Of a DNA stretch of 64,000 bases, positions 33,450-42,621 are shown piece after piece; position 1 is the stretch's first letter, and every line of letters starts with the position of its first letter. The position numbers were made by a program, and so were the translations under genes. This DNA is from Rhizobium sp. NFR07 (GTDB lineage: Bacteria > Pseudomonadota > Alphaproteobacteria > Rhizobiales > Rhizobiaceae): the NCBI RefSeq assembly GCF_900111905.1, contig NZ_FOKM01000020.1, positions 1-64,000 of the forward strand, in the 5' to 3' direction. Under the pieces are notes generated by a model. The model was not told the origin of the DNA, did no database searches, and saw only the letters and a program-made list of their open reading frames with translations.

Positions 33450-34763
33450 ATGCAATCATCCATAACAGTTGAAGAAGGCATCAGGACGGCCGGCGTCGGT
33501 CGTTTCCAGAAGCGTCTGTTCGTCATTTTCGGCCTTGTCTGGGCGGCCGATGCCATGCAGGTTCTGGCCATCGGCTTCAGCGCGCCGTCGATTGCCGCCA
33601 GTTTCGGCGTGACCATTCCGCAGGCTTTGCAAACGGGCACGCTGTTTTTCTTCGGAATGCTGATCGGCGCCTTTGTTTTCGGCCGTCTGGCGGACCGCAT
33701 CGGCCGCCGGCCGGTTCTGTTCATCGCCATCATTCTCGACGCAGTCTGCGGCGTGGCATCCGCCTTCGCACCGGATCTCCAATGGCTTCTTGTCGCGCGG
33801 TTCCTGACGGGGCTTGGCGTCGGCGGCACGCTTCCGGTCGATTATGCCATGATGGCGGAGTTCCTGCCGTCAGACCGCCGTGGCCGCTGGCTGGTTCTGC
33901 TCGAAGGCTTCTGGGCCGTCGGGACGGTCGCTCTTGCGCTTCTGGCGCTGGTGGCCGGGACGCAGGGCGGCGAAGCCTGGCGGACGATCTTCTTCGTCAC
34001 CGGCGTTCCAGCGTTGATCGGCGTTGTCTTGCGCTTTTACGTTCCTGAATCGCCGCTCTACCTCAATCAGCAGGGGCGTTCTCATCAGGCGCGGGAAGTC
34101 TTGCAGAAGGTCGCAAAGGCGAATGGCAATACCGTGGAAATTCCGCCGCTCAAGTCGCAGCTACCGCAGAAGAAAAATATTGGGGCGCTTTTCTCAAGCG
34201 ACCTTCGTCGCCGCACCGTCTTCCTGATGCTGGCTTGGATGCTGATCTCGGTCTCTTATTATGGCGTCTTTGTCTACCTGCCGGTCAAGCTCGCCGCCGA
34301 CGGCTTCGGATTTGTCCGTGGTCAAGTCTTTCTCGTCATTCTTGCGATCGCCCAGCTCCCGGGTTATGCGCTTGCGGCCTACGGTGTCGAAAAATGGGGG
34401 CGGAAGCCGACATTGATTGGGTTCCTTCTGCTTAGTGCGATCGGCACGCTCGCCTACGGACTGGGGCAGACGGTAGAGATCATCGTGGCGGCGACCCTGC
34501 TGCTCAGCTTCGCTCTTCTGGGAACCTGGGGCGCCATCTATGCCTTTACGCCCGAGATCTACCCGACCACGCTTCGGGCCAGCGGCATGGGCATGGCCGG
34601 GTCGGTTGCCCGCTTCGGCGGCCTGCTGGCTCCCTCGATCGTGGCACCTTTGATGACCTCGAACTTCGGCATCGCGCTGGGGGCAATTTCAGGATTGCTG
34701 GTGGTCGCAGCGGTTAGCGTCTGGCTGATCAACGCGGAATCGAAAGACAAGGTGCTCGAGTAG
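33450..34763 (+). CDS. nicT: Nicotinate uptake transporter, MFS (NicT)
   Basis: 437 residues with 12 membrane segments. The sequence FGMLIGAFVFGRLADRIGRRPVLF (loop 2-3) and LTGLGVGGTLPVDYAMMAEFLP (segment 4) are typical of aromatic-acid:H+ symporters, the branch to which NicT belongs. Placed between nicX and nicR it is the expected inner-membrane uptake carrier for nicotinate. No outer-membrane porin gene (NicP) is present. Confidence 0.87.
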   Translation: MQSSITVEEGIRTAGVGRFQKRLFVIFGLVWAADAMQVLAIGFSAPSIAASFGVTIPQALQTGTLFFFGMLIGAFVFGRLADRIGRRPVLFIAIILDAVCGVASAFAPDLQWLLVARFLTGLGVGGTLPVDYAMMAEFLPSDRRGRWLVLLEGFWAVGTVALALLALVAGTQGGEAWRTIFFVTGVPALIGVVLRFYVPESPLYLNQQGRSHQAREVLQKVAKANGNTVEIPPLKSQLPQKKNIGALFSSDLRRRTVFLMLAWMLISVSYYGVFVYLPVKLAADGFGFVRGQVFLVILAIAQLPGYALAAYGVEKWGRKPTLIGFLLLSAIGTLAYGLGQTVEIIVAATLLLSFALLGTWGAIYAFTPEIYPTTLRASGMGMAGSVARFGGLLAPSIVAPLMTSNFGIALGAISGLLVVAAVSVWLINAESKDKVLE

Positions 34764-34774
34764 GCATGTGTATA

Positions 34775-34802
34775 TCGCCGCGCAGGTAATTCTGCGCGGC
34801 GA
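34775..34802 (+). terminator. Strong hairpin after nicT
   Basis: TCGCCGCGCA-ggtaattc-TGCGCGGCGA, a perfect 10-base stem beginning 11 bases after the nicT stop. No T run follows, so it may be a rho-independent terminator of weak form or an mRNA-stabilising element. It separates nicT from nicR. Confidence 0.6.
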
Positions 34803-34917
34803 GTTCCGGGATTACGCGCAAAAGCGTTCGCGATGAGCCAAATTGCGTCCTGATCGTGTTGCGATTTGCCGCGTTTTGCACGAAGACAGGTCAGATGTCG
34901 GAACGAGAGCCACCATC

Positions 34918-35391
34918 ATGGCTGATGAGAGAGACGGGCAGGAACAGGGAGTGGCGGAGCAATACAAGGTTACCGAGCAGGTAGGACATCTACTACGCAA
35001 GGCCTATCAGCGACACCTTTCCATATTTCAAAGCAATGCAAATGACCCTGACCTGACATCGGTACAGTTCGTAACCTTATGTGCCTTGCATGATCTTGGT
35101 CCAAGTTCTCAGGTCGAGCTCGTAAAGGCGACGTCCGTCGATCAGGCTACCATTCGAGGTATCGTCGAGCGTCTGAAGGCTCGTGGCCTCATCGATCTAT
35201 CGAGGGATAAGATTGATGGGCGCAAGGTGATAATCTCCCTGCTGCCGAAGGGAGAAGCCGTTCTCCAGCAAATGTACCCGCAAGGGCATATCATCAGCGA
35301 GCAAACGATGAAGCGACTGAACCCCGCAGAACGGGTCGCGCTGTTGTTTCTCCTGCGCAAGATTGCAGACGAAGACGATCCGAAAGCCTGA
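34918..35391 (+). CDS. nicR: MarR-family regulator of the nic cluster (NicR)
   Basis: 157 residues from the ATG at 34918 (an earlier in-frame codon at 34843 gives an unlikely leader). Winged helix: TSVQFVTLCALHDLGPSSQVELV, the recognition helix VDQATIRGIVERLKARGLI, and the wing DKIDGRKVIISLLPKG. MarR-type NicR represses nic genes in P. putida until 6-hydroxynicotinate binds. The palindromes between nicA and nicC are the likely targets. Same strand and end of cluster as in known nic clusters. Confidence 0.88.
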   Translation: MADERDGQEQGVAEQYKVTEQVGHLLRKAYQRHLSIFQSNANDPDLTSVQFVTLCALHDLGPSSQVELVKATSVDQATIRGIVERLKARGLIDLSRDKIDGRKVIISLLPKGEAVLQQMYPQGHIISEQTMKRLNPAERVALLFLLRKIADEDDPKA

Positions 35392-35424
35392 TTGCCGGTC
35401 CGAAGCACCGACCCTGCCGGCATT

Positions 35425-35610
35425 GTTCTTGCGCACTCTCGGAAAGCAAGCAGGCTGGCATATGGTCCGGTGGTTGATCGCCGTCAGCACGTGCAGCTTC
35501 TTTCCAGTCGCGGGTTGATCGTGCAAGATGCCCAGAGCCCCCATGCCAGTCGGACGGCAGTCATTTGCAGATGCGCCCGAAGCTTTACCTTCACCAGCGC
35601 TTGAGCGTCT
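35425..35610 (-). pseudogene. IS3-family (IS407 group) transposase fragment
   Basis: The minus strand reads LHDQPATGKKLHVLTAINHRT, matching the first catalytic-Asp region of IS407-type OrfB (usual form WAMDFLHDQLATGRKLRVLTVVD). In a neighbouring frame just upstream is VKVKLRAHLQMTAVRLAWGL, matching the region before it. Frameshifts and the loss of the catalytic Asp show it is dead. It lies just past nicR. Confidence 0.55.
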
Positions 35611-35619
35611 TGATGCGCG

Positions 35620-36054
35620 ACCGCAGGCCTGGGACGCGGGTTCTGCCGATGCTCCCAAGGCAAGACAGAGGGTCTTCACTAACCGATTTCCTCGTTTTTA
35701 AGGAGCTCCTTGGCCTCAATCTCTTTCTTCTGGCTATCTCATTCACGGCTGCCGTTCTGCTTGCAGCACGCAAGCCGCCACACCCGATCAACGATCGCTA
35801 ATTGGTGGCGACAATTTCCGCGCATTAGCCGAGGGTACGGCGGTCGCTGGGTCTGTCAAGAGCGTCGCAGCGGTCAAGGTGATCATTGGGTGGTCAAAGA
35901 CGGAATTCGGCGAACCGCAGCCAAGAAGTGGTGCAGTCCGCGCCGGATCCGCGCGTTCGAGTACCCAACCGACGCTAGTCCGCTGACTTGTTTACTCGTG
36001 GAAGCGACGGTCGCGTCGAAGTGACCTAGGATTTCCTAAACCTTGGCCGCTTGG
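35620..36054. other. About 430 bases without a supported gene
   Basis: No frame here has family resemblance. One short frame near 35700-35800 has a hydrophobic run (LNLFLLAISFTAAVLLAARK) that could be a relic of a membrane protein. No palindromes noticed. Confidence 0.35.
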
Positions 36055-36417
36055 TCAGAAATGGTAACGGACCGCGATCGAATGCCGAGGTATATAGGGC
36101 GGCGTATGAAGCGGACCGACGCGATCTCCAGCCCTTAGCTGGAAAACTGCCTGGCAGTTCGCCGACATTTGGAGGCTGGCAGGGAGGATGATCGCTCCAG
36201 ATGGTGCCGATGTGACAGCCATGGACCAGGATTGCATGTTTTCGGCATCCGTCAGGACGATGCGTACCGCGACATGTTTTTCCCATTCGCGAAGCTTCTG
36301 CGTCTCCCACACATAGTCGATTGCCAGAGTACGGGTCTCGCCTGATATGAAAATCTCGGGCGCCAGGATCACTCCCGTGATCCAGGTTCCGCCGATCAAC
36401 GCAACAGGGCCGGGACC
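36055..36417 (-). pseudogene. Unrecognised protein fragment
   Basis: About 115 codons on the minus strand with well-behaved protein composition (VALIGGTWITGVILAPEIFISGE ... IAVRYHF) ending at a stop at 36055. It has no plausible start of its own and abuts the DapA-family remnant, so it looks like the tail of a broken gene. I do not recognise the family. Confidence 0.35.
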
Positions 36418-36690
36418 GGACCGGCTCCACTTACCACGAATGCGATCGCTGCATTGGCGTTGCCGATCGCGAGAGGCGTACCTTTTGTGAGCTCGACGCG
36501 ACGCGTCACTGTTTCCAGATCGCACGAGACGTCCTTGAGGATCACGAACCGGCCGCTATTGGCGCAGAACATCAGCTCGTCATCGGTCAGCAGGCGACGG
36601 TAGGGAGCCGGGCATTCGTAAAGGCCGAGCGGCATGTCGGCCGGCAGGCGGTCGAGAGGCCTCTTCAGGTCGTCGAGAAACTTCGTTCCA
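36396..36690 (-). pseudogene. Dihydrodipicolinate-synthase-family (DapA/NAL) fragment
   Basis: Reads KFLDDLKRPLDRLPADMPLGLYECPAPYRRLL, then CANSGRFVILKDVSCDLETV and ELTKGTPLAIGNANAAIA, the central strands of a DapA-type aldolase including the Schiff-base lysine in LKD. It covers only about 90 of some 300 residues. The N-terminal third is gone, replaced by the spacer before the P450 gene. Confidence 0.6.
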
Positions 36691-36747
36691 CTGCTACGAT
36701 CCTGCCGTCAAAAGGACTGGCTGCAGATGAGCCTCTTCAAAGTGTAC

Positions 36748-39700
36748 TCAACTGAAGACATCCGCGACGTAACGAACCGCTTGGCGTTCTACCTCACTGG
36801 CCCAAGCGTCTGCCAGGTCCCGCGTTACGCCCATCGCTTCCTGATAGATGCGCACGAAGGTTTCGCGGGCGGCTGGGGCCATATGGATCCCATCGCCGCA
36901 AACGTAGACGTGGGCACCACGTCGAAACAGCTCGGCGACGGCCGCGCGGTCGTGCCAGATGGCGTCCTGGACATAGGTGATCCCGTCCTTGCTGCGGTCC
37001 GAGACGGCCATGCGACATGACACGACGCCCTCGGCTTCCCACCGTTCCAGCTCTTCGCGGTGAAGGAAGTCCATGTCGGGAGCGTGGACGCCGAAGAACA
37101 GCAGCGCAGATCCGATGGTCTCGCCCGCCGCCCTTCGCATCGCTCGCTCTTGAATAAAGCCTCGAAACGGCGCGATGCCGCTGCCGGCACACACCATGAT
37201 GATTGGAACGCGCGGATCATCCGGAGGATGGAAGCCAGCCTGGCTCTGTCGGACCGCAACGCCAAGCGTATCGCCTTCCCGCAGCCCGGCCAGAAAGGTC
37301 GAGGCCACACCCCTGTATAGTCGATCGGCCCCAAAAGCCGGGACTTCGAGCACTGAGACGGTGAGCGCGCAGCGGCTTGGGTCAGCGAGCGGCGATGACG
37401 CAATGGAATACTGCCTTGCCCGCATGGGCGGCATCGCCGCGATGAACGCGCCGAGCGGCAGGTCCGCGGACCCGAACCGCTCGAGCAGGTCGAGCAGCGT
37501 CACCCGCCTTTCCAGCACCTCGACGGCGTGTATGTCCACCTCCGCCAGTCGCTCGGCCTCCCGGCGTTCGGGAGGGCACGGGATGGCGGCGGCGAGCGCC
37601 GCGATCTGTCCGCGCGTGGCGGGCTGCTGCAGCTCCAGATAGTCGGCAAACAGCGTCTCGGCGGTCACGGGTCGGTTGACCGGAAGTGCGGACCCGACGC
37701 CCGGCGCGCCGTGGACGATCAGCTCGGCGTCGGGCGCTAGCCGAAAGCGCGTAAGCGCTCGCTTGACGGTTTCCGGCGGGTTACTGGGCAGGACGGCCAG
37801 ATAGTCGCCTGCACGATAGCTCATGCCCTCGGGCAGCGCGATTTCGATATGCCGTTTGGAACGCGCGCCGGGCTTGCTCATATCGACGAGCTCGCGATTG
37901 ACCAGAACAGTGCCGCGCTTTAGCTCCTCAAGCTTGAGAACCTGTTCGCGAGATCCGCGCCGTACCTCCACGTCCAGAACGGGCTGAACCGGCGCCTCGA
38001 TCTCACGACCCTCGGACGCGGCGAGCGCCGGCCAGACCTTCTCGTACCACCCTTCTAATTGGCCAAAGAGGTCACCGGCCGCATCGCCCTCGCCACGCGG
38101 AAGAAGCGCGGTGGCCCCGGCTGCGGCAAGGGCGGCGTCCACGCGTTTTGGGATCGCCTGGTAGGTGCGAGCCCATTGCCGATTGCCGCAACCGAATACA
38201 GCATAAGGCAAACCCTTGAGTTCGCCCTCGGGCAGGGCTTCGAGCCAACTGACGAAGCGCGCGGCATTGTCAGGCGGCCGACCTTCATAGGAGGCGGTAA
38301 CGATGATCACCGGCCCGTTCTTTGGAAGACCGGCTGCATAATCGTCCATCGCCGCGGCCGTAGCCACATAGCCTTGAGTGCCCGCGTCAGCGGCTATCCT
38401 TTGCGCGAAAGCTTCGCATGTACCCGTATTGCTGCCGTAGAGGACAAGAAGCGGGCCGTTGGCGCCGACGAGCGCGGTTGGTTGCGGGGCGGATAGCGGG
38501 CGGGTAGGCGCGGATGGGACGCGACTGCGAACAGGGTGGGCGGGCACATCACGCCGACGCGCATGGATGTGTAGATCGGCCGGTTTGAGGGTCAGCGTCT
38601 CCTTGACCGCCAGCTTGTAGTCGCGATCTGCGAAACTGATGTCAAAGCGTTGCAACATCAGTGCCATCACCATCACCGCCTCCTGCATCGCGAAGCCGCG
38701 GCCGATACAGGATCGCTGCCCATTGCCGAAGGGCTTCCAGGCATTGGGCGGTAGCTTTGACGCCACCTCCGGCGCGAACCGCTCCGGCCGAAAATCGTAA
38801 GGGTTTTCCCAAACGTCGGGATCGCGATGGACCACGGGGGTCAGGATCAGCAGCAGGTCGTCCGGCGTCACCGCATAGCGCCCGCCGCCGATCGTCGTCG
38901 CCTCGCGTGCGTGGACCGCGAACGCCGGCGCAGTCGGCCAGAGCCTCAGCGTCTCTTGAAGGACCTGCTCGATATAAGTTAGTCGGCCGATGTCATCGAC
39001 CGTCGGTGTCGCCCCCCCCAGGATCTCGTCGACATGCGCCCGCGCCTTCGCCAGTGTGTCGGGGTTCGACAGGAGGAGCCAGGTGGCGAAGCTCAATAGC
39101 CCACTGGTTGTCTCGTGCCCGGCGACCAGAAAGGTGATCATTTGATAGCCGATATTCTCGCGGCTGAGCGTCTCGCCTGTCTCCGGATCCTTGGCGGTCA
39201 GCATACGGTCGAGAAGGTCACCGTGCTCGCCCAGGCGCGGATCGCGAACGCGCTCCTCGATCAGCCGGTCGGCGACGTCGCGCAGGATCCCGGTGTCAGC
39301 CTCGAAGCGCCGCGCGCGCAGCAGGTTGAGCTTGCCGACGCCCGCAGGCAGGCGTGCGCGACGACCCGACTCTTCCAGCCCGCCCACCATCGCCGCCACG
39401 AAGGGATGCATTTCGTTCTGGTAGAAGCTATTGAACCGATAATCGAAAGCGCAGAGCGCGATCGTGTCCAGCGTCAACCGTGTCATGTTGTCCGCGACAT
39501 CGATCGTGGCGCCGTCCCCGAAGCGCTCCCAGCGCACCATCAGCTGCTCGGCGATGTCGAGCATCCTCTCGTACATCGTGCGCAGGCCAAGCGGCCCGAA
39601 AGCCGGCATCAGAAGTCGGTGCGCCTTGCCCCAATTAGGCTCCTCATCATGAGCCGTGAACAGGCCGTCTCCGGCGACGGTACGGGCTTCCTGCAGCGGG

Positions 39701-39918
39701 CGGTGCAGCGCCTTCTGGAAGCGGGTCTCATCGCAAAGTTCATCGGTCAGTGCCTGACTGCCGACGATGATCATGCTGTTGCCAAGCGCCTCCATGCGGA
39801 ACAACGTCCCATTGCGCTCGGCCATCCGCATCAGGCTCTGGACCGGTGCGTCAGGATCGATATCGGCGATGTTTCCGATCAGTGGCAATCCCTTTGCCTT
39901 GGGAATGATTTCGGACAT
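36748..39918 (-). CDS. Self-sufficient cytochrome P450:NADPH-P450 reductase fusion (CYP102 type)
   Basis: 1056 residues, the length of CYP102 enzymes such as P450 BM3. P450 domain to about residue 470: I-helix AGHETTSGLL near 262, ExxR (ETLR) near 320, and the heme loop FGNGQRSCIGRGFA with the proximal Cys near 400. Then a flavodoxin domain (LYGSNTGTCEAFAQRIA near 490), an FAD domain (RQYSIASSP near 840) and an NADPH site (VCAGSGIAPFRGFIQERA near 910). Such enzymes hydroxylate fatty acids or similar chains with no separate redox partner. The operator palindrome at 40004, 86 bases upstream, matches one before the TetR gene at 42622, the likely regulator. Confidence 0.95.
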   Translation of the reverse strand: MSEIIPKAKGLPLIGNIADIDPDAPVQSLMRMAERNGTLFRMEALGNSMIIVGSQALTDELCDETRFQKALHRPLQEARTVAGDGLFTAHDEEPNWGKAHRLLMPAFGPLGLRTMYERMLDIAEQLMVRWERFGDGATIDVADNMTRLTLDTIALCAFDYRFNSFYQNEMHPFVAAMVGGLEESGRRARLPAGVGKLNLLRARRFEADTGILRDVADRLIEERVRDPRLGEHGDLLDRMLTAKDPETGETLSRENIGYQMITFLVAGHETTSGLLSFATWLLLSNPDTLAKARAHVDEILGGATPTVDDIGRLTYIEQVLQETLRLWPTAPAFAVHAREATTIGGGRYAVTPDDLLLILTPVVHRDPDVWENPYDFRPERFAPEVASKLPPNAWKPFGNGQRSCIGRGFAMQEAVMVMALMLQRFDISFADRDYKLAVKETLTLKPADLHIHARRRDVPAHPVRSRVPSAPTRPLSAPQPTALVGANGPLLVLYGSNTGTCEAFAQRIAADAGTQGYVATAAAMDDYAAGLPKNGPVIIVTASYEGRPPDNAARFVSWLEALPEGELKGLPYAVFGCGNRQWARTYQAIPKRVDAALAAAGATALLPRGEGDAAGDLFGQLEGWYEKVWPALAASEGREIEAPVQPVLDVEVRRGSREQVLKLEELKRGTVLVNRELVDMSKPGARSKRHIEIALPEGMSYRAGDYLAVLPSNPPETVKRALTRFRLAPDAELIVHGAPGVGSALPVNRPVTAETLFADYLELQQPATRGQIAALAAAIPCPPERREAERLAEVDIHAVEVLERRVTLLDLLERFGSADLPLGAFIAAMPPMRARQYSIASSPLADPSRCALTVSVLEVPAFGADRLYRGVASTFLAGLREGDTLGVAVRQSQAGFHPPDDPRVPIIMVCAGSGIAPFRGFIQERAMRRAAGETIGSALLFFGVHAPDMDFLHREELERWEAEGVVSCRMAVSDRSKDGITYVQDAIWHDRAAVAELFRRGAHVYVCGDGIHMAPAARETFVRIYQEAMGVTRDLADAWASEVERQAVRYVADVFS

Positions 39919-40003
39919 GGCTTACCTCTCGACATGAGTTTGCCCAACGACCCGCGGCGAGGGCATGACTTCTTGCGCGGATATAGGAATATAGAAACGC
40001 AAT

Positions 40004-40021
40004 GGAAACCGATTGGTTTCC
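40004..40021. promoter_or_regulatory. Palindromic operator GGAAACC-N4-GGTTTCC upstream of the P450
   Basis: Perfect inverted repeat GGAAACC-gatt-GGTTTCC. The same arms and spacing occur at 42573-42590 just before the TetR gene (GGAAACT-cacc-GGTTTCC), and at no other place that I noticed. This points to one TetR dimer controlling both. Confidence 0.8.
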
Positions 40022-40374
40022 CTATTCTTCGATTGTCACGAGGCTTTTGTTAGAGCTCGGCCGCGGGTCGATTGTGGCCTGACCCACTGAGGTTCTTCTC
40101 GGCGAAATCGTAAACCAACTGCGGCAGCGCCCGCAGGCGTTGGCAAGGGGCGAAATGCGAGGACGTTCATCGCGCGGCGGAATACCACACCTATCTCTTC
40201 GCAAAGACGCTCGAGGTCGAAGGATTATCGAGCAAATGCCGCGTCTACGTCTGCTACATACAAAGCCGCTTGAGGACCCAGCCTCTCATCTTGAGCGAAT
40301 TGCCGCTTGACGAACCAGAACCGCCCTAGGTCCCGTCAGCAACAGGACCGGTAAGCTGGCCGATATACTCGCCG
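40022..40374. other. About 350 bases without a supported gene
   Basis: No convincing open frame. A short stretch near 40180-40270 reads as protein-like on the plus strand (YLFAKTLEVEGLSSKCRVYV) but has no start and no recognised family. Confidence 0.35.
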
Positions 40375-40566
40375 TCATAACTGAAACTGGCCTGTTTGCT
40401 TTCCCGGGGATTTACCCCAGTCGCCTAATACAATATTCGCTGCCACACCTGGTAATCGCAACGGCTCGCCCTTCGCGGTCTTCTTGTCACCCTTGGTATG
40501 TTCGGCAGCATGGCGGCGTGCAGAGGTGAGCGCGAATGCCATTGCGACCGTTATGTTCCTCGTCAT
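40375..40566 (-). CDS. Possible small exported protein, weakly supported
   Basis: 63 codons starting MTRNITVAMAFALTSARRHA with AGGAAAC about 10 bases upstream. The first 15 residues are mildly hydrophobic; the rest is basic (HTKGDKKTAKGEP). No family recognised. It could be a chance frame. Confidence 0.3.
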   Translation of the reverse strand: MTRNITVAMAFALTSARRHAAEHTKGDKKTAKGEPLRLPGVAANIVLGDWGKSPGKQTGQFQL

Positions 40567-40707
40567 CGTGACTTTGTTTCCTGTTCTCGTAGTCTATGTC
40601 CGACCGCGCGGATGACATTCACCACCCGAACTCCTCTCGAAACCTAATGGCCTCTCCGAAAGACGTCGACCCATGCTGTCTTAAAGGCTTTGAACAAGTC
40701 CGCGTCG

Positions 40708-41094
40708 TCAGAACCCATAAGGGTTCGGTTGAAGCATTTCGAAGGCAATGCGCGCTACTTCTCTGGGGGATATTGGCTTGCGGCAAAGCCGAACGTTTGT
40801 ATGCCTCTCCAGCGCGATCAGAACCTCGGGTGCGGCCACAACAACAATCGGCAGCCGGCGAATGCCATTGAGGACGCTAGAGCAGCACTCGATATCGACA
40901 CTGTCGGCATCGACGAGGACCAAGCAAATTTCCGGGTGCTCAATCAGCGCAATACCAGCTGCCGCGGGTGTCGGAGCAAACACCACTGGATAACCCAGCC
41001 CGTTAAGCATCAACTCGTAATCCAGAGCGTAATCAGAATCGCGCTCTACGACAAGGACGGGCGATCGCGGAGGCGTTAGAGGAAACTCCGTCAT
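40708..41094 (-). CDS. Stand-alone response-regulator receiver domain
   Basis: 128 residues forming one CheY-like domain: SPVLVVERDSDYAL with the acidic pair near residue 18, a candidate phospho-acceptor Asp in LVLVDADSVD near 58-60, and the conserved Lys in RLCRKPIS near 110. There is no output domain, so it would act by protein contact. No histidine kinase gene is adjacent. The N-terminal acidic site is ERDSD rather than the common DDE, a mild deviation. It lies four bases beyond the end of the lipoprotein hydrolase gene on the same strand. Confidence 0.7.
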   Translation of the reverse strand: MTEFPLTPPRSPVLVVERDSDYALDYELMLNGLGYPVVFAPTPAAAGIALIEHPEICLVLVDADSVDIECCSSVLNGIRRLPIVVVAAPEVLIALERHTNVRLCRKPISPREVARIAFEMLQPNPYGF

Positions 41095-41098
41095 GCTG

Positions 41099-42184
41099 CT
41101 ACTCCGTTGATGCTGGGATGACGGCAGCGCCGCCGGTCAGTTGAAAGGAACCCGGCTCGGTCAGCTTGCCCTCTCCAACCCGCCTCGCCATGAGTTCGCG
41201 GTAGAGAGGAGCAAGACCTTCGTACCGGTCGTGATTGAGCGGATCGATCGACGTACGCTCAGAGATGTCGATGATCTGCACCCCTTCCTGAACGGCTTGG
41301 CGGCGTACCACAGCGCTATCGACGGACAGCGAGCCCAACCTTGGCCTGTCTGTCGCGAGAAGCCTCGATATGTCTAGTGCACGGTCGTCCTTTGTGACGA
41401 GGATCACCGGAGCAATAGGCAGCTTTCCGATGGTTCTCATCTGCTGCCGGAACACCTCCTCGTCGATATCGGGTGCCGCCAGAACAAGCTGAAGTGGATG
41501 AAGAGCGGTATCGTGCCTGGCGATCTTCAGCTGGCGAACCGCCTCCGTCGCCAGATACGCGCCCATGCTGTGGCCAAGCAGGACGACGTCACCACGCCGA
41601 CGCCCATTCGTGGTGTCGAGCAGGAGATCGGCGAGGTAGTCGCGCGAGTAGGTCACGGAATCCCGGTCAGCGCCGTATCCGGCGACCGTCCCCACGGAAG
41701 GCCAGGAGAACAGGACAGGTACAGCATCGGAGCCTGACGCTTCTTTCATTTGGGCTAGGCGATACAGAGATTCAGGGAAGTTATTGTTGAAGCCGTGGAC
41801 ATAGATGCCGATGCTGGGCATGGCGGCCTGGCCCTTGGTTGAAGCCCGTGCTGCGATCTCTTCTAGGAATTCTGAGCGCGTTAGTGGTTTTCGCTCCACG
41901 ACCGAGAAGCCGGAGAGACTGTAGTCGATCTTCCCTGCTTTCGCTGCGGGTACTGCTACCCTGAATCTGGAATAGGTGAGCGAAAAAGACTTGTCCGCTG
42001 TATAGGTGACGCTGCTCGTCTGCTCTTTGACAGATCGCGTTGTCGCAACGAAGACGGTGACGATTCTCCCCGCCGGTTGGCCAGCTAAGCCAATCATGAC
42101 GGCGGGTTGGTCAGGCTTTGAGGCGCAACCACCTAAGAAGACAAGGATAGACAGAAGCCAGGCAAATCTCGAATTGAATCGCAT
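41099..42184 (-). CDS. Lipoprotein alpha/beta hydrolase (DUF900 type)
   Basis: 361 residues from the ATG at 42184. The signal sequence ends in a lipobox LGGC (residues 18-21), so the protein is probably lipid-anchored on the periplasmic side. The body matches DUF900 esterase-like proteins: FVATTRS near residue 49, YVHGFNNNFPESLYRLAQ near 148, and the nucleophile elbow LLGHSMGAYLA near 222. Function unknown; members are serine hydrolases. The open frame extends 38 codons upstream but without the lipobox in place. It is followed closely by the receiver-domain gene. Confidence 0.82.
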   Translation of the reverse strand: MRFNSRFAWLLSILVFLGGCASKPDQPAVMIGLAGQPAGRIVTVFVATTRSVKEQTSSVTYTADKSFSLTYSRFRVAVPAAKAGKIDYSLSGFSVVERKPLTRSEFLEEIAARASTKGQAAMPSIGIYVHGFNNNFPESLYRLAQMKEASGSDAVPVLFSWPSVGTVAGYGADRDSVTYSRDYLADLLLDTTNGRRRGDVVLLGHSMGAYLATEAVRQLKIARHDTALHPLQLVLAAPDIDEEVFRQQMRTIGKLPIAPVILVTKDDRALDISRLLATDRPRLGSLSVDSAVVRRQAVQEGVQIIDISERTSIDPLNHDRYEGLAPLYRELMARRVGEGKLTEPGSFQLTGGAAVIPASTE

Positions 42185-42339
42185 TTTTGTAGGGTTCCCA
42201 GGCTGCGATGAGTTGTCGGATCTGTAATTGAAAACGGCGGCGACGTAACAGATGGCGTCACGATCTATCAGGTCCGACCAGGCATGTGCCTCTTCCACGG
42301 AGACGCTGGGCGCACATCCTGTCTAAGGGCTTTAGAGGG

Positions 42340-42450
42340 CCTGATCTTTCGCCAGCCGCAGGCTCTGAATGGGAGCATTCGGATCAACCGAGGTCGCATA
42401 GCGCGAGAATAGAACGCCTTCAGCCTCGGGTATGGGATGAAGCCTGTCAA
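42340..42450 (-). pseudogene. Fossil of a P450 5' end
   Basis: The minus strand reads IPEAEGVLFSRYATSV then DPNAPIQSLRLA, aligning without gaps to residues 5-33 of the CYP102 protein at 36748-39918 (IPKAKGLPLIGNIADI, DPDAPVQSLMRMA). Nucleotide similarity is also visible (shared CAGGCTCTG). Nothing of the remaining gene follows. It sits just upstream of, and divergent from, the TetR gene at 42622, with the operator between them. Confidence 0.7.
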
Positions 42451-42572
42451 AGTGCTTTACTCTCCAACTACTCGTAAAATGGTGCGAAGCTCGACTGCTT
42501 TGCGGCGGTCTCAGCACTCGAATTGACCCAGTAGCCCATTCGGACTAACTGCAATGTGGGTGTAGATAGAGT

Positions 42573-42590
42573 GGAAACTCACCGGTTTCC
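42573..42590. promoter_or_regulatory. Palindromic operator GGAAACT-N4-GGTTTCC before the TetR gene
   Basis: Inverted repeat GGAAACT-cacc-GGTTTCC (one arm mismatch), 31 bases upstream of the TetR start. It is the partner of the site at 40004 and stands between the TetR gene and the P450 fossil, the expected place for an operator in a divergent tetR-P450 pair. Confidence 0.8.
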
Positions 42591-42621
42591 AGACGCAGTT
42601 TCGTTTTTTTTGGAGGTAGTC

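Noticed and set aside
39115..40053. 312-codon open frame on the plus strand
   Set aside because: Antisense to the P450 domain, whose heme motif and I-helix are clear.
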